A stretch of 64,000 nt of DNA from Pricia antarctica (GCF_900101815.1 NZ_FNAO01000011.1:1-64000); one strand, 5' to 3'; counted from the first letter of the stretch, positions 44,232-53,998 are shown. Translations and numbers: made by a program. The notes: generated by a model not told the origin, from the sequence alone.

Positions 44232-45928
44232 GACGGATTGGTTCCCATCGCATTGTGTTCCAAAAAAGCCTTGTCCCGCATCGGTATGTAGATGTTGAAA
44301 TCCGCCCCCCGGCCAGGTTCCCCGTGGGCCGTAACGAAGCCTCCGTGGTTTTCGGCGATCTTTTTCACGATAGCGAGGCCTACACCGGTGCCCCTGTAAT
44401 TGTCCCGGCCGTGCAAACGCTGGAAAACTTCGAATATCTTTTCCGAAAATCCGTTCTCAAAACCGATTCCGTTGTCGGACACCCTGATATGAACGTATTC
44501 TATTTCCGGTACCGCCCTGCTATCAGCAATTTCTGACGAACGGACAGGACTTGCAGAAATTTCTATGACCGGTGCCGTATCCTTGTCGACGTATTTAAGG
44601 GAATTGGATATTAGGTTGTAAAGCAGCTGCCTGAACTGGAAGAGCACGACCACGATATCGCATGAACTTTCTAGGTTTACAATGGCGTTCTTAAAAGCAA
44701 TTTCGTCGGTGAGGTCGTCCTTTACCTCGTTTACAATGGTACGAAGTTCGGTAGTCTCGAAATTTCGCTCCTCCATGTCCAGTCGGGAGTAGGCCAAAAG
44801 GTCGTTGATGAGTACCTGCATCCGCTTTGCGGCCGACTGCATCCTGTCAAACTTTTCCTTCCCCTTTTGGGATAGCCGATTATATTCGCTGGCAAGCAGA
44901 ATGGAACAAAAGGTCTGTATCTTCCTCAGCGGCTCCTGAAGGTCGTGGCTCGAGATATAGGCGAACGACTGCAGTTCCTTATTGGATTTTTCCAGCTCGT
45001 TATTGGAGTCGGCCAGTTCCTTGGTGCGCATACCCACCTCTTTCCTCAGCTGTTCCGAGAAGGTCTTCTGCCGGTGCACGTTCATCCCCGTACCGATAAA
45101 ACCGGTGAGCGTCCCATCCTCGAACCTTGGTACCCCTTTTACAGTGAACCATTCGTAGAGACCCGTTTCCGCGCTGCGGACCCGGTAGTCGACCGAAAAG
45201 CCACTTCGCTTTTCGGCCGCTTTCGAAAACGCCTCGGTAACGATTTTAAGGTCTTCTGGGTGCACTATATGCTGCCAGACCTGGCCCGTAAAATCCGAAA
45301 TGTTTTCTAAGCCGATATAATCGAGAAGGTCACGGTTGGCATATTCGACGTTGATCTCTGCGTCGGTCATCCAAATCCACATCGGTGACTGGTCTGCCAG
45401 CCCGCGAAAGCGCTGTTCGCTTTCGGTCAGCCGCTCGTTGGCCAGAACGGCATCTGTGGTCTCGGTACATACGGTCAGCACCCCGGCGGGATTGCCGGAA
45501 CCATCCCTTACGGGACTATAACAGAACGTCCAATACACATCCTCTATTCGCCCGTTCCTGAAAATCGGAAGCAATAGGTCCTCGTTCCATATCGGAATGC
45601 CCTTCTCCATGACCTGTTTGAGCATGGGGCCTATGTCGTCCCATATCTCCGGCCATGACTCTCGCCCCCCTTTTCCCAGAATGGAAGGGTGCTTTCCATT
45701 ATTTCCAAGGCTTGGCCGGTACGCATCGTTATAGAAACAATAATGGCCATCGCCCCAAAAAAGAAACATTGGGAACAGGGAGTTCAACATGATATCGAGA
45801 GTGGCGCGAAGGCTTTGGGGCCAATTTTGGGGCGGGCCCAAAGGGGTGGCCGACCAGTTTTTTTCACGATGTAGTGTAGCCATTTCACCGCTGCCGTCGA
45901 GAAAATAAAGGTTATCATTGTCTAACAT
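44228..45928 (-). CDS. PAS-domain sensor histidine kinase
   Basis: 566 residues without membrane helices: probably cytoplasmic. Two PAS-type domains (about 30-160 and 170-290), then a coiled coil, a HisKA box SFAYISSHDLQEPLRKIQ with phospho-acceptor H328, and an HATPase domain with N box NLISNSLKYVD, G1 DNGIGFENGFSEKIFEVFQRLH and G2 GTGVGLAIVKKI. The layout resembles phytochrome-type bacterial kinases with HDLQEPLR. The response regulator gene is 6 bases upstream on the same strand. Confidence 0.92.
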   Translation of the reverse strand: MLDNDNLYFLDGSGEMATLHREKNWSATPLGPPQNWPQSLRATLDIMLNSLFPMFLFWGDGHYCFYNDAYRPSLGNNGKHPSILGKGGRESWPEIWDDIGPMLKQVMEKGIPIWNEDLLLPIFRNGRIEDVYWTFCYSPVRDGSGNPAGVLTVCTETTDAVLANERLTESEQRFRGLADQSPMWIWMTDAEINVEYANRDLLDYIGLENISDFTGQVWQHIVHPEDLKIVTEAFSKAAEKRSGFSVDYRVRSAETGLYEWFTVKGVPRFEDGTLTGFIGTGMNVHRQKTFSEQLRKEVGMRTKELADSNNELEKSNKELQSFAYISSHDLQEPLRKIQTFCSILLASEYNRLSQKGKEKFDRMQSAAKRMQVLINDLLAYSRLDMEERNFETTELRTIVNEVKDDLTDEIAFKNAIVNLESSCDIVVVLFQFRQLLYNLISNSLKYVDKDTAPVIEISASPVRSSEIADSRAVPEIEYVHIRVSDNGIGFENGFSEKIFEVFQRLHGRDNYRGTGVGLAIVKKIAENHGGFVTAHGEPGRGADFNIYIPMRDKAFLEHNAMGTNPS

Positions 45929-45934
45929 GGGATA

Positions 45935-46378
45935 TCAGGAATAGATTACGAAATCTTGCTTTGCGACAGGGCCCTTCCCGTCGCGCATTAGGGACTCGAT
46001 ACCCATAAGTATGACCTGTTTCAATTTGTCGTAGCTACCGGGCTTACGGATGTAATGATCTGCACCCTCCTCATGAAGACGGTCCGCGGTCAAAGGGTCA
46101 AATGAGGTGGAATAAACAACGATTCTTATATCTTTCAGTCCATGGTCTGCGCGAATCCGTTCGAGGCATTCCCGGCCGGACATAAGGGGCATGTTCAGGT
46201 CGAGGAAAATAATATCGGGGCGGACCCTGCCATCCGCAAGCCTTTGCAAGGCCTCCAGCCCGGTACCCACATGTTCGAAACTCGCGCCAATGTCAAGGTC
46301 TTCCAGGGCCTCCTCGAAGAACATTCGGTCGTCGGCATCGTCGTCAACCAAAAGGATGTGTACAATATCAGGTCTCAT
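45935..46378 (-). CDS. Single-domain response regulator (Rcp1-like)
   Basis: 147 residues: one receiver domain only, with acidic pocket LLVDDDADDR (D12-D14 region), phospho-acceptor D60 in FLDLNMP, VVYSTS and the conserved Lys in IRKPGSY. No DNA-binding domain, so output must be through a partner, as for Rcp1-type regulators paired with PAS/phytochrome kinases. It precedes the kinase gene and is co-transcribed with it. Confidence 0.93.
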   Translation of the reverse strand: MRPDIVHILLVDDDADDRMFFEEALEDLDIGASFEHVGTGLEALQRLADGRVRPDIIFLDLNMPLMSGRECLERIRADHGLKDIRIVVYSTSFDPLTADRLHEEGADHYIRKPGSYDKLKQVILMGIESLMRDGKGPVAKQDFVIYS

Positions 46379-46725
46379 GGGTAAATCAAGTTTACAAATT
46401 TAAAATATTTTGTTAAAAGAGATTGTATTTTTTAACATTGATAAGACCGGTATAAGGAGAAAATCCATATCGATAATGATGATATTGATTTCAATCGGGT
46501 CATTTTGTACAAAACCCATGGTTTAAATTTACATTTCATAAGGGTTCAGGGAAATAATCAGTGATTATTAATCGTGATATCGTCAATTGTATTAAAGAAC
46601 GTTTGGATAGAATTAAAAATTCTAGTGGTTAAGAGACTATATTTGACGGATCTTTTAAACAACCTCTGATTTCTCTTAACCTGCAGTTTGCATTTCTATA
46701 TTAATTCTTTAATGATACGTTGACC
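46379..46725. other. Intergenic stretch between divergent genes
   Basis: About 350 A/T-rich bases between the response regulator and the next plus-strand gene. It presumably contains both promoters. No gene or repeat was seen. Confidence 0.4.
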
Positions 46726-47265
46726 ATGGAATTTACCGATTATACGAAGCGCGCAATTCTGGGTGGAATTCTGGCTTTGGGAGTTATTGGCCTCGGTACT
46801 TTCATGCTGGGGCATTTGAGCGGATATGAGGCTAAGGAGCTCATAAAAGTCAGCATAGGGGGCCTTAATACGCTGTGTAATACTATTGTTCTGGCTTCCG
46901 CTACGATATTGGCCCTTATGCTTACCCTTTTGGGCGTCAGTTCGGGTACTTCTTCCCGGCTCAAGGAGGACCATTACAACAATATTATGCGGATAGCGAA
47001 AGTGGATACGGTAATATTCGTTGTGGCTCTTTTGTCGTTCCTTTTGTTCAACCTGCCGGTTACCGAGAGCGAGAACATCCCTGCAAACTGGTTCAATGTG
47101 ATCTACTACATTACCTTGGGTGTCAGTACTGTACTGAGTTCCGCCCTGATAACCGTTGTTCTAATGCTATATAGCACAATAGTCAATATCATCAAAATTG
47201 TCGGACTTGGGATGAAAGACCATCCTTTGGTAAGCACTGATGAGGAAAGTAGAGATAAGAAATAA
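46726..47265 (+). CDS. Four-helix membrane protein of unknown function
   Basis: About 179 residues from ATG 46726 (MEFTDYTKRAILGGILAL). Four clear hydrophobic helices: near 10-30, 45-70, 92-112 and 128-155, with a short cytoplasmic tail. No family recognised. Its C-terminal region could overlap the following transporter frame (open from 47240), so the two are probably one operon. Confidence 0.65.
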   Translation: MEFTDYTKRAILGGILALGVIGLGTFMLGHLSGYEAKELIKVSIGGLNTLCNTIVLASATILALMLTLLGVSSGTSSRLKEDHYNNIMRIAKVDTVIFVVALLSFLLFNLPVTESENIPANWFNVIYYITLGVSTVLSSALITVVLMLYSTIVNIIKIVGLGMKDHPLVSTDEESRDKK

Positions 47266-47287
47266 AGAACCCAGTAAATTGGAAAAA

Positions 47288-48325
47288 ATGATGAAAGACG
47301 ATAAAATTGACATATCCGGAAAGTATCTATTGAAGGCGGTTCTGTTACTTTCTGGGATATGGGTAATCCTTTTCTATGGTTCTGCGCTCGTACTCCCTTT
47401 ACTTGTGGCCGCTATAATTGCAACGCTTTTGAACAGGCCGACCGAAAAATTGAAAAAATGGGGCTTTCCCGATTGGTTGGCAATGACCGTTTCCCTCATT
47501 TTAACGGGCATCGTCCTATTGTTGTTGTTTTGGCTGGTTTCGTCCCAGATTGGCAATATGGCCGATGAATGGTCCACCATCAAGGAGAAGGCCACTGAAA
47601 AATACGGTTTCTTCAGTGAATGGGCTAAACGGACCATTCAAATCGATCCGGCCCGGTTCGTCGATAACAACATTGATCTAACGGACAGGTTGAAAAGCAT
47701 TTCGAAAATTTTCATTGCGTCGTTCACCGACCTGTTGACCCAATCGTTCATCATCCTGATCTACACTATACTATTTTTGATGCAGAAGCGGATGTTCATG
47801 CGGTTCTTCAAAAAATTGGTCAAAAATGACAACGCCGGATCCAAAATCTTATCGGGTTCATCACGCATCATCGGTAATTATATGTTCGGTAAAGGCATCA
47901 TAATGGTCTTCCTATTTATCGTCTATTATTTGGGGTTCACCTTTGGTCAAGTGCCCTTTGCCCTTTTCCTGGCGTTGTTCGCCGCGCTGTTTTCGATCAT
48001 CCCATATGTCGGGAACCTCATAGGCGGCGGGGTCGCCATAATCCTGGCCTATCTGTATTCAGGGGGAACCCCCGCGCTTATCGTAATTGCCGTTATCTGT
48101 GTGGCACAGCTACTCGAAAACTATATCCTCACGCCATGGATTATTGGAGACAAGGTTGACCTGAATCCATTTATCACGATATTCGGGGTAATTCTGCTTT
48201 CCGTTCTCTGGGGGATGGTCGGCGCCATAATCGCTTTGCCTGTTCTTGGCGTGCTGAAGGTCTTGTTTCAGCATACCGACGGCATGGAGCCATACACCTA
48301 CCTTTTAAAAAAGCATGAAAAGTAA
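47288..48325 (+). CDS. AI-2E family transporter (YdiK/PerM)
   Basis: About 345 residues from ATG 47288; a longer start at ATG 47240 would overlap the preceding gene by 26 bases. Hydrophobic N-terminal pair (LLKAVLLLSGIWVILFYG, LVLPLLVAAIIATLLNRP), a soluble middle, then five more helices with FALFLALFAALFSIIPYVGNLIGGG and the family end motif ILTPWIIGDKVDLNPFITIFGVILLSVLWGMVGA. Family members export small molecules (AI-2, ions); the substrate here is not predictable. Confidence 0.85.
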   Translation: MMKDDKIDISGKYLLKAVLLLSGIWVILFYGSALVLPLLVAAIIATLLNRPTEKLKKWGFPDWLAMTVSLILTGIVLLLLFWLVSSQIGNMADEWSTIKEKATEKYGFFSEWAKRTIQIDPARFVDNNIDLTDRLKSISKIFIASFTDLLTQSFIILIYTILFLMQKRMFMRFFKKLVKNDNAGSKILSGSSRIIGNYMFGKGIIMVFLFIVYYLGFTFGQVPFALFLALFAALFSIIPYVGNLIGGGVAIILAYLYSGGTPALIVIAVICVAQLLENYILTPWIIGDKVDLNPFITIFGVILLSVLWGMVGAIIALPVLGVLKVLFQHTDGMEPYTYLLKKHEK

Positions 48326-48353
48326 CCCATTTTCATTTTGAGCCAAAAAGGAT

Positions 48354-48591
48354 ATGCCCATTAAGAAGAAGTACTATTGGTCATCGCGGTCATATGGGTA
48401 ATTTATAAGGTCGTCACGGGGTTCAAACTTCGGTATTCATCTTCGCAAATATCATATGGGCCGTTTATATATACCCGTTCGATATTTTTTGGAGCTACAT
48501 AATGGTAGTTCTTCTCTTCCAAGCCTCGTTTATCAGACTATTCAAATTTTTACCTATTTCAAAACGCACCGAAACAGGTAATAAAGTATAA
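48354..48591 (+). pseudogene. Frameshifted small membrane-protein gene
   Basis: Three overlapping frames together read like one short membrane protein. They are ATG at 48354 (MPIKK), then EVLLVIAVIWVIYKVVTGF in the second frame (up to about 48428), then VFIFANIIWAVYIYPFDIFW and ASFIRLFKFLPISKR in the third frame to a TAA at 48589-48591. Two single-base changes would be needed to join them. It lies just after the transporter gene. Relic or sequencing artefact. Confidence 0.4.
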
Positions 48592-49059
48592 GAGGGGAAG
48601 ATGAAAGACGAAATTTCGATATTGCCGAGCTACGTTCCGATGCATAATAGGGAATATAAAAATTGTTCGACCTAGCCATTACAAGGGATCCGGACTTCCT
48701 CCTCTCCTATAATGCAAATTACCCATTGTTGAGATAGCCATCTGATGATGTATTCCGCAGCGAAGATTTCATGTTGATAGAAATTGCGAGGAGAAAGACA
48801 CATAGGCTCCGACCCTAGAAACAAAATCGGTATAAATCCAGTATTGACTCTACAATAAAATCGGTGCTGACCCATTCGATAATTTTTCAATAGTAGCGCT
48901 AACGGTAGATTTACGACCTGTAATGGTTATCGGTCGGTACAAATGCCGATAATTGTTTAAATTAGACAAACAATACTCGATGAGATTCATTCTAGTATAA
49001 CCTATAGAAATACTATTGGAAGGCAGAACATCGGACAGGTTAACCTTTAAAATAAAAGC
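48592..49059. other. Intergenic stretch upstream of ku
   Basis: About 470 bases. Only a 24-codon frame at 48601 and other weak frames. No repeats seen. It should contain the promoter of the ku-ligD pair; no perfect TAnnTTTG box was located. Confidence 0.4.
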
Positions 49060-49833
49060 ATGAGATCAATTTGGAACGGCTCAATTAGTTTCGGTCTGGT
49101 ATCCATACCTATAAAACTGTTTTCAGGATCCGAGGATCGCGCCTTGGACCTTGATATGTTAGACAGCCATGATGGGGAACGTATCCGCTATAAAAGGGTC
49201 AACGAAAAAACAGGCGCGGAGGTCGAATGGAAGGATATCGTGAAGGGTTATAAGAAAGACGACAAATATATCATCTTGGAAAAAGAGGATTTCGAGAACG
49301 CCAACATGAAAAAAAGCAAGACTATCGATATCGAGCAGTTCATCGAAGAAAGCGAGGTGGCCGATGTGCTGTTCAAAAAACCCTATTTCGTAAAGCCACA
49401 AAAGGGAGGGGAAAAATCGTATTCCCTATTGCGCGACACACTAAAAAAGACCAAAAAACTGGGAGTAGCCACTTTCGTAATGCGCCAAAAGGAACATCTT
49501 TCCTTAATGGGAGTTTATAAGGATGCCCTGGTATTACACGTTATCCGTTTCGAAGACGAAATCAGGGATACCACGGAGTTAGAGCTTCCCAAAGAAAAAC
49601 CCGCAAAGAAGGAACTTGAAATGGCAATCTCACTTGTAGAACAATATACTGAAAAGTTCAACTTCGGCAAATTCAAGGACGTATATAACAAACAATTGTT
49701 GAAGATAATCGAATCTAAGGGATCCGGTAAAAAGGCCAAGTCCGAAAAATTCGAATCCAAGGCGACCCCTGCCAAGGATCTGATGGCGCAGTTAAAGGCC
49801 AGTCTTGAAAAACGGAAAAAAACGGCATCCTAA
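49060..49833 (+). CDS. ku: Ku protein of the bacterial non-homologous end-joining system
   Basis: 257 residues. Begins MRSIWNGSISFGLVSIPIKL, the invariant start of bacterial Ku, then RYKRVNEKTGAEVEWKDIVKGYKKDD. The beta-barrel core ends near 215, followed by a Lys/Ala-rich tail that can bind DNA and LigD. Ku homodimers thread onto broken DNA ends and recruit the ligase. The ligD gene starts 3 bases after its stop. Confidence 0.97.
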   Translation: MRSIWNGSISFGLVSIPIKLFSGSEDRALDLDMLDSHDGERIRYKRVNEKTGAEVEWKDIVKGYKKDDKYIILEKEDFENANMKKSKTIDIEQFIEESEVADVLFKKPYFVKPQKGGEKSYSLLRDTLKKTKKLGVATFVMRQKEHLSLMGVYKDALVLHVIRFEDEIRDTTELELPKEKPAKKELEMAISLVEQYTEKFNFGKFKDVYNKQLLKIIESKGSGKKAKSEKFESKATPAKDLMAQLKASLEKRKKTAS

Positions 49834-49836
49834 GAA

Positions 49837-52263
49837 GTGGTCCACAAGGAATACAACGACAAAAGGGACTTTTCGAAGACGCCCGAACCCCAAGGGTCCG
49901 ATGCTTCCGCGACGGGCTCCCATCGTTTCGTGATTCAACGGCACCGGGCCAGAAAACTACATTATGACCTGCGGCTGGAAATCGATGGTACATTGAAAAG
50001 CTGGGCGGTACCCAAAGGACCGTCCATGAACCCCAATGATAAACGATTGTCTGTCCGGACCGAGGACCATCCCCTAAAATATCTTCATTTTCACGGTACG
50101 ATCCCTAAAGGCAACTACGGGGCGGGCGAAATGGGCATATGGGATTCGGGCAACTTCGATATCGATACGACGGAAAACGATCTTGGCGCCCTACAACAGT
50201 TCCAAAAAGGAAATCTGAAACTTCTAATGCACGGCCAAAAAATAAAAGGACGTTTCGCATTGGTCAGAACGGGGGAGCACGGCGGAAAGGAAAGTTGGCT
50301 TCTTATCAAAAAGAAGGACGCATTTTCCACCGATCTGTTCTATGATGCCGAGGCTTTGGTCGAACCTTCCCAACAACCTTCTAAAAAGTATTCAAAGGAA
50401 ATCGCTCCCGGACAAATAGTACAGCCCATGTTGGCCGGATCGGCCAAGGAAATCTTCAATGATCCCGAATGGATATATGAACTCAAGTGGGACGGCTACA
50501 GGGTGCTGGCACACATTTCAAACAAAGGAGTGCTGCTACAATCTAGAAATGGCATACGTTTGAACGGCAAGTTTCCCGAACTGGCCAGAGATCTAGAAAA
50601 TCTGGAGCATGACACCATTCTCGACGGTGAGGTCACCGTGCTGGACGAAAATGGGGTATCTCGATTCGGCGAGCTACAAAATTGGCCAGATACTAAGGGC
50701 ACTTTACGGTTTTATGTGTTCGACATGCTCTACCTGAACGGTCATGGTATGTTAGACCTGTCGCTTTTGGACCGAAAAAGCCTAATTCCCGATGTAATCG
50801 AAGGGCTCCATCTGACGCAGTATTGCGATCATATCGTGGGCATGGGCTCCGCGCTTTTCGATAAAGCCATCGGGGAAGGCATGGAAGGGGTCATGGCAAA
50901 AACTGCCGATTCCAATTATGTTCCGGGAGCCCGCACCGAAAAATGGCTGAAAATCAAGTCCGTTGAAAGCGAAGATGCCCTTATCTGCGGCTATACCGAT
51001 TCGACGACCGGCGGGGCGGCCTTCGGTTCCCTGATCTTGGGAAAGTCGGACGGCGAAAAACTCAAGTATATCGGTAATTGCGGATCGGGATTCAGCGAAG
51101 CCTACCGGACCGAACTTTTGGAAACCTTTGGGCGTTACCGAACAAAAGAAAACCCGTTCGGTAAAAAATTGGCCCTGAAGGGAAGAAAACCGAATTGGAT
51201 GGCGCCTGTATTGGAGTGCGAGGTAAACTATTCGGAACGCACCAAGAACGGTCTGCTCCGCAACCCTGTATTCAAAAGGTTGTTCAATGCACCGGAAATT
51301 TCCAAGGCAACTACCGGAACGCGCATCTTAAAATCAGAAACCGGATCGGGTTCAAGGGAAATTATCAAAATCGATGGGCTAGACGTTTCCATTAGCAATC
51401 TGGAAAAAATGTATTGGCCAACGTCGGGATATACAAAATATGACCTGATTGATTATTACCTGCAGGTTTCCGATACCATGGTACCCTATCTTAGGAATAG
51501 GCCCCAGAGCCTTCATCGGCATCCCAATGGAATTCTGGAGGAAAGTTTTTTCCAAAAGGACAATGAAAATGTTCCCGAATGGATGCAGACCGTTACCATC
51601 CATTCAAAGTCCTCTGAACGGGATATCGATTATCTGCTCTGTCAGAATACGGCCTCTTTGATCTACATGGCGAATCTGGGTTGTATCGAAATTCATCCTT
51701 GGAATTCAAGTACCACCGATTTGGACCGACCGGATTACGGGATAATCGATTTGGATCCTCCCCAAGGAATGGATTTTAAAAATGTGGTCAAAGTTGCCCT
51801 GACCGTACACCAAGTTCTGAAGGAAGCCGATATTGAAGGCTATTGCAAAACTTCCGGGGCTAAGGGCCTGCATGTATATTTACCGATGGGAGGCAATTAC
51901 AGGTATGAAGAGGTCCGGAATTTCATAAAGCTCATCTGTTATTTTGTTCAGCAGCGGATCCCCGATATTACCACGATGGAACGCCGGATAAAGAACCGGG
52001 AAGGGAAGATTTACCTGGACTTTCTTCAGAACCGGAAAGGGCAAACGGTCGCAGCTCCTTATTCAGTGCGTCCCGTGGAAGGCGCACAAGTTTCCGCCCC
52101 CTTACACTGGGGCGAAGTGGAGTACGGGCTCGGGGCCTCCCATTTTACGATAAAAAATATGGCGCAACGTCTGGCCAAAGAAGGTGATCTGTTCGCTCCG
52201 GTGCTTGAAGCAGGCATAGATATGGGAACGGCCCTGGAAAGTCTCGAAAATATGGAAGATTAA
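49837..52263 (+). CDS. ligD: DNA ligase D (phosphoesterase-ligase-polymerase)
   Basis: 808 residues from GTG 49837. Domain order as in Pseudomonas: 3'-phosphoesterase (about 28-160; H42, D50 and H84 visible in LHYDLRLEID and YLHFHGTIPKG), ATP-dependent ligase (about 195-490; adenylated Lys217 in ELKWDGYR), then primase-like polymerase (about 515-808; catalytic GIIDLDPPQGMDF and the HVYLPM segment). Cleans, fills and seals broken ends with Ku. Both genes look intact. Confidence 0.97.
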   Translation: MVHKEYNDKRDFSKTPEPQGSDASATGSHRFVIQRHRARKLHYDLRLEIDGTLKSWAVPKGPSMNPNDKRLSVRTEDHPLKYLHFHGTIPKGNYGAGEMGIWDSGNFDIDTTENDLGALQQFQKGNLKLLMHGQKIKGRFALVRTGEHGGKESWLLIKKKDAFSTDLFYDAEALVEPSQQPSKKYSKEIAPGQIVQPMLAGSAKEIFNDPEWIYELKWDGYRVLAHISNKGVLLQSRNGIRLNGKFPELARDLENLEHDTILDGEVTVLDENGVSRFGELQNWPDTKGTLRFYVFDMLYLNGHGMLDLSLLDRKSLIPDVIEGLHLTQYCDHIVGMGSALFDKAIGEGMEGVMAKTADSNYVPGARTEKWLKIKSVESEDALICGYTDSTTGGAAFGSLILGKSDGEKLKYIGNCGSGFSEAYRTELLETFGRYRTKENPFGKKLALKGRKPNWMAPVLECEVNYSERTKNGLLRNPVFKRLFNAPEISKATTGTRILKSETGSGSREIIKIDGLDVSISNLEKMYWPTSGYTKYDLIDYYLQVSDTMVPYLRNRPQSLHRHPNGILEESFFQKDNENVPEWMQTVTIHSKSSERDIDYLLCQNTASLIYMANLGCIEIHPWNSSTTDLDRPDYGIIDLDPPQGMDFKNVVKVALTVHQVLKEADIEGYCKTSGAKGLHVYLPMGGNYRYEEVRNFIKLICYFVQQRIPDITTMERRIKNREGKIYLDFLQNRKGQTVAAPYSVRPVEGAQVSAPLHWGEVEYGLGASHFTIKNMAQRLAKEGDLFAPVLEAGIDMGTALESLENMED

Positions 52264-52323
52264 GAAATATTGAAGACTGAGATCAAGAAGTTTAGATGTT
52301 GTTTTGATAAGTTAATAAGGGAT

Positions 52324-52935
52324 TTAATTTTTAAATGGTTCAAGTAGCGCCTGTGTGAACCCAAGCCAATTTAAGTTGCCTATTCCCAGCTTACTACCAA
52401 TAGCTACTGCCTTGTTCCGTATGGTATCCATTACTGGAACCGTTGAAGTGTTTTCTATCTCATTTCTACCATGGACCTCAGCATAGATACAGGTTCCGAC
52501 GCGTCTTACGATAAATGTACTGCTCGCTTCCCCATTGTAGAAATGGGCCACGGTACCATCGGTACATTTGGGTGCCGGACACGGCCTGACGGACAAAAGT
52601 AGGAAAGGAGCGCCCTGTTCCGCCTCCCCGGTTTGAATCGCTACTATTTTGGTCCAATCGTAACCTCCACCACTAGGGTTGCCTATACCGGGAACTTCTA
52701 TTCTAATCAGGTTTCCCTTTTTGACAACACTGGTCGGCTGTTGGGTCTTGCCATCGAACAAAGCAAATTCCGCCTTTATTTTATCGGAGAATGTGTGCCA
52801 TTCATTTACAGATGTTAATCGCTCCTGAAGTTTTTTATAACAATCGATGGCTATATCAACGTTATCCGTACAGTGCATACTGACCGTATCGTGGCAGCCT
52901 CCTTGTATTTGATTTGGTATATTTGGATGCAACAT
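52324..52935 (-). CDS. Hypothetical protein (203 aa)
   Basis: Not recognised. No signal peptide or membrane segment. The Cys/His-containing start (QGGCHDTVSMHCTDNVDIAIDCY) is followed by beta-rich stretches: KKGNLIRIEVPGIGNPSGGGYDWTKIVAIQ, APFLLLSVRPCPAPKCTDGTVAHFYNGEASSTFIV and VGTCIYAEVHGRNEIENTS. The Gly-rich and strand-alternating look suggests a lipocalin- or START-like barrel, but this is a guess. It stands alone, convergent with ligD. Confidence 0.65.
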   Translation of the reverse strand: MLHPNIPNQIQGGCHDTVSMHCTDNVDIAIDCYKKLQERLTSVNEWHTFSDKIKAEFALFDGKTQQPTSVVKKGNLIRIEVPGIGNPSGGGYDWTKIVAIQTGEAEQGAPFLLLSVRPCPAPKCTDGTVAHFYNGEASSTFIVRRVGTCIYAEVHGRNEIENTSTVPVMDTIRNKAVAIGSKLGIGNLNWLGFTQALLEPFKN

Positions 52936-53121
52936 CTTGTTTTATATGGAGGTGGGATTAAAACCGAATGCATACCGATATGGCATACCTAAGTTTTCAA
53001 ATTATTAGATATGGCTTTGGTTCGGTGACTCACAAAAGTAATTTTGTTTTGAAAACAATAGCACTAAAAACTATCGATTAATAAACCAACAGCTAATCAG
53101 TTTAATGACCACAGCAAATTC

Positions 53122-53274
53122 TTAACCGTTCACTATAAAAGCATGTATTATCCCTGGTAACCAGGCCAGTGCTGTCAATAATATGCTGATAAGGAACGCC
53201 GATCCAAATCCGTGGTTCAAAAATACCGCCAAGGGCGGCAAAAGAATGTTTAAAATAACTGTTGTTAAGGACAT
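53122..53274 (-). CDS. YqaE/Pmp3 family membrane protein (50 aa)
   Basis: ATG 53274 to TAA 53122-53124. The two-helix UPF0057 signature is clear: ILNILLPPLAVFLNHGFGSAF then LLTALAWLPGIIHAFIV. In yeast and plants Pmp3 protects against salt and cold stress by keeping membrane potential; bacterial YqaE is stress-linked. The gene is a separate unit; no other gene lies between 52936 and 53538. Confidence 0.88.
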   Translation of the reverse strand: MSLTTVILNILLPPLAVFLNHGFGSAFLISILLTALAWLPGIIHAFIVNG

Positions 53275-53538
53275 TTTCGTGGTTTAAGTTTTAATATTAG
53301 TTTATGACTTCGGAAAAATCGAGTACAGGTGTTTCCATCCAAAAATAAAATTATCTATTCATTTGTTTGATTATTTTGCGACTTGCCCCGTCCTTATCGA
53401 TTAATACGGCATAATTGGGTAAACCGAAAATGCCTTAAAAATGCGGCACCTTCTCCCAAAGGAAATAAAGGAAAATTACTATACCGGACGTAACGAGTAT
53501 ATTGGTTACTTTATAGTTATTGGTCTCAAAACTAAATT

Positions 53539-53859
53539 TCAAATGGAAAATTCGCTGCAGGCCGCCGCACACGTTCTACATACTTCCGCACAATCCTTAC
53601 AATGTTGATGCTCGTGTTTTGAACATTCATCGGCACAGGTTTGGCAAATTTTTCTACAATAATCCACCAGCCCCTGAACGTCATCATAAGAGGTCGCCAG
53701 TACTTGCGCTAACGTGCTGCATACTTCGGCACATACGCGATCCATCCGTATACAATTCTTCATCATCGCCACGTTTTCTTCGTCCAGACATGCATCCGCG
53801 CAATAATTACAGTGATTAATACAATTACCTAAGGCATGAATTAATTTTTCATTTCTCAT
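53539..53859 (-). CDS. Four-helix bundle copper-binding protein (DUF326)
   Basis: 106 residues with 13 or more Cys in CxxC/CxxxC spacing: CINHCNYCADACLDEEN, CIRMDRVCAEVC, CRKICQTCADECSKHEHQHCKDCAEVCRTCAAAC. This is the DUF326/Csp-like pattern in which helices present Cys to bind many Cu(I) ions. No signal peptide, so it would act in the cytoplasm as a copper store. Confidence 0.88.
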   Translation of the reverse strand: MRNEKLIHALGNCINHCNYCADACLDEENVAMMKNCIRMDRVCAEVCSTLAQVLATSYDDVQGLVDYCRKICQTCADECSKHEHQHCKDCAEVCRTCAAACSEFSI

Positions 53860-53998
53860 GATTTGAGTTTTTTGGTGATAGGTGTCGTACGCAAGATCTA
53901 CTAATTCAAAATCTTTAACCTATTAAAATTAACGTGTTTACCGTTCACCAAATAGCTCAAATACGATTTAAAGTGTTACAAAAGGATTTTGGCTGTTT

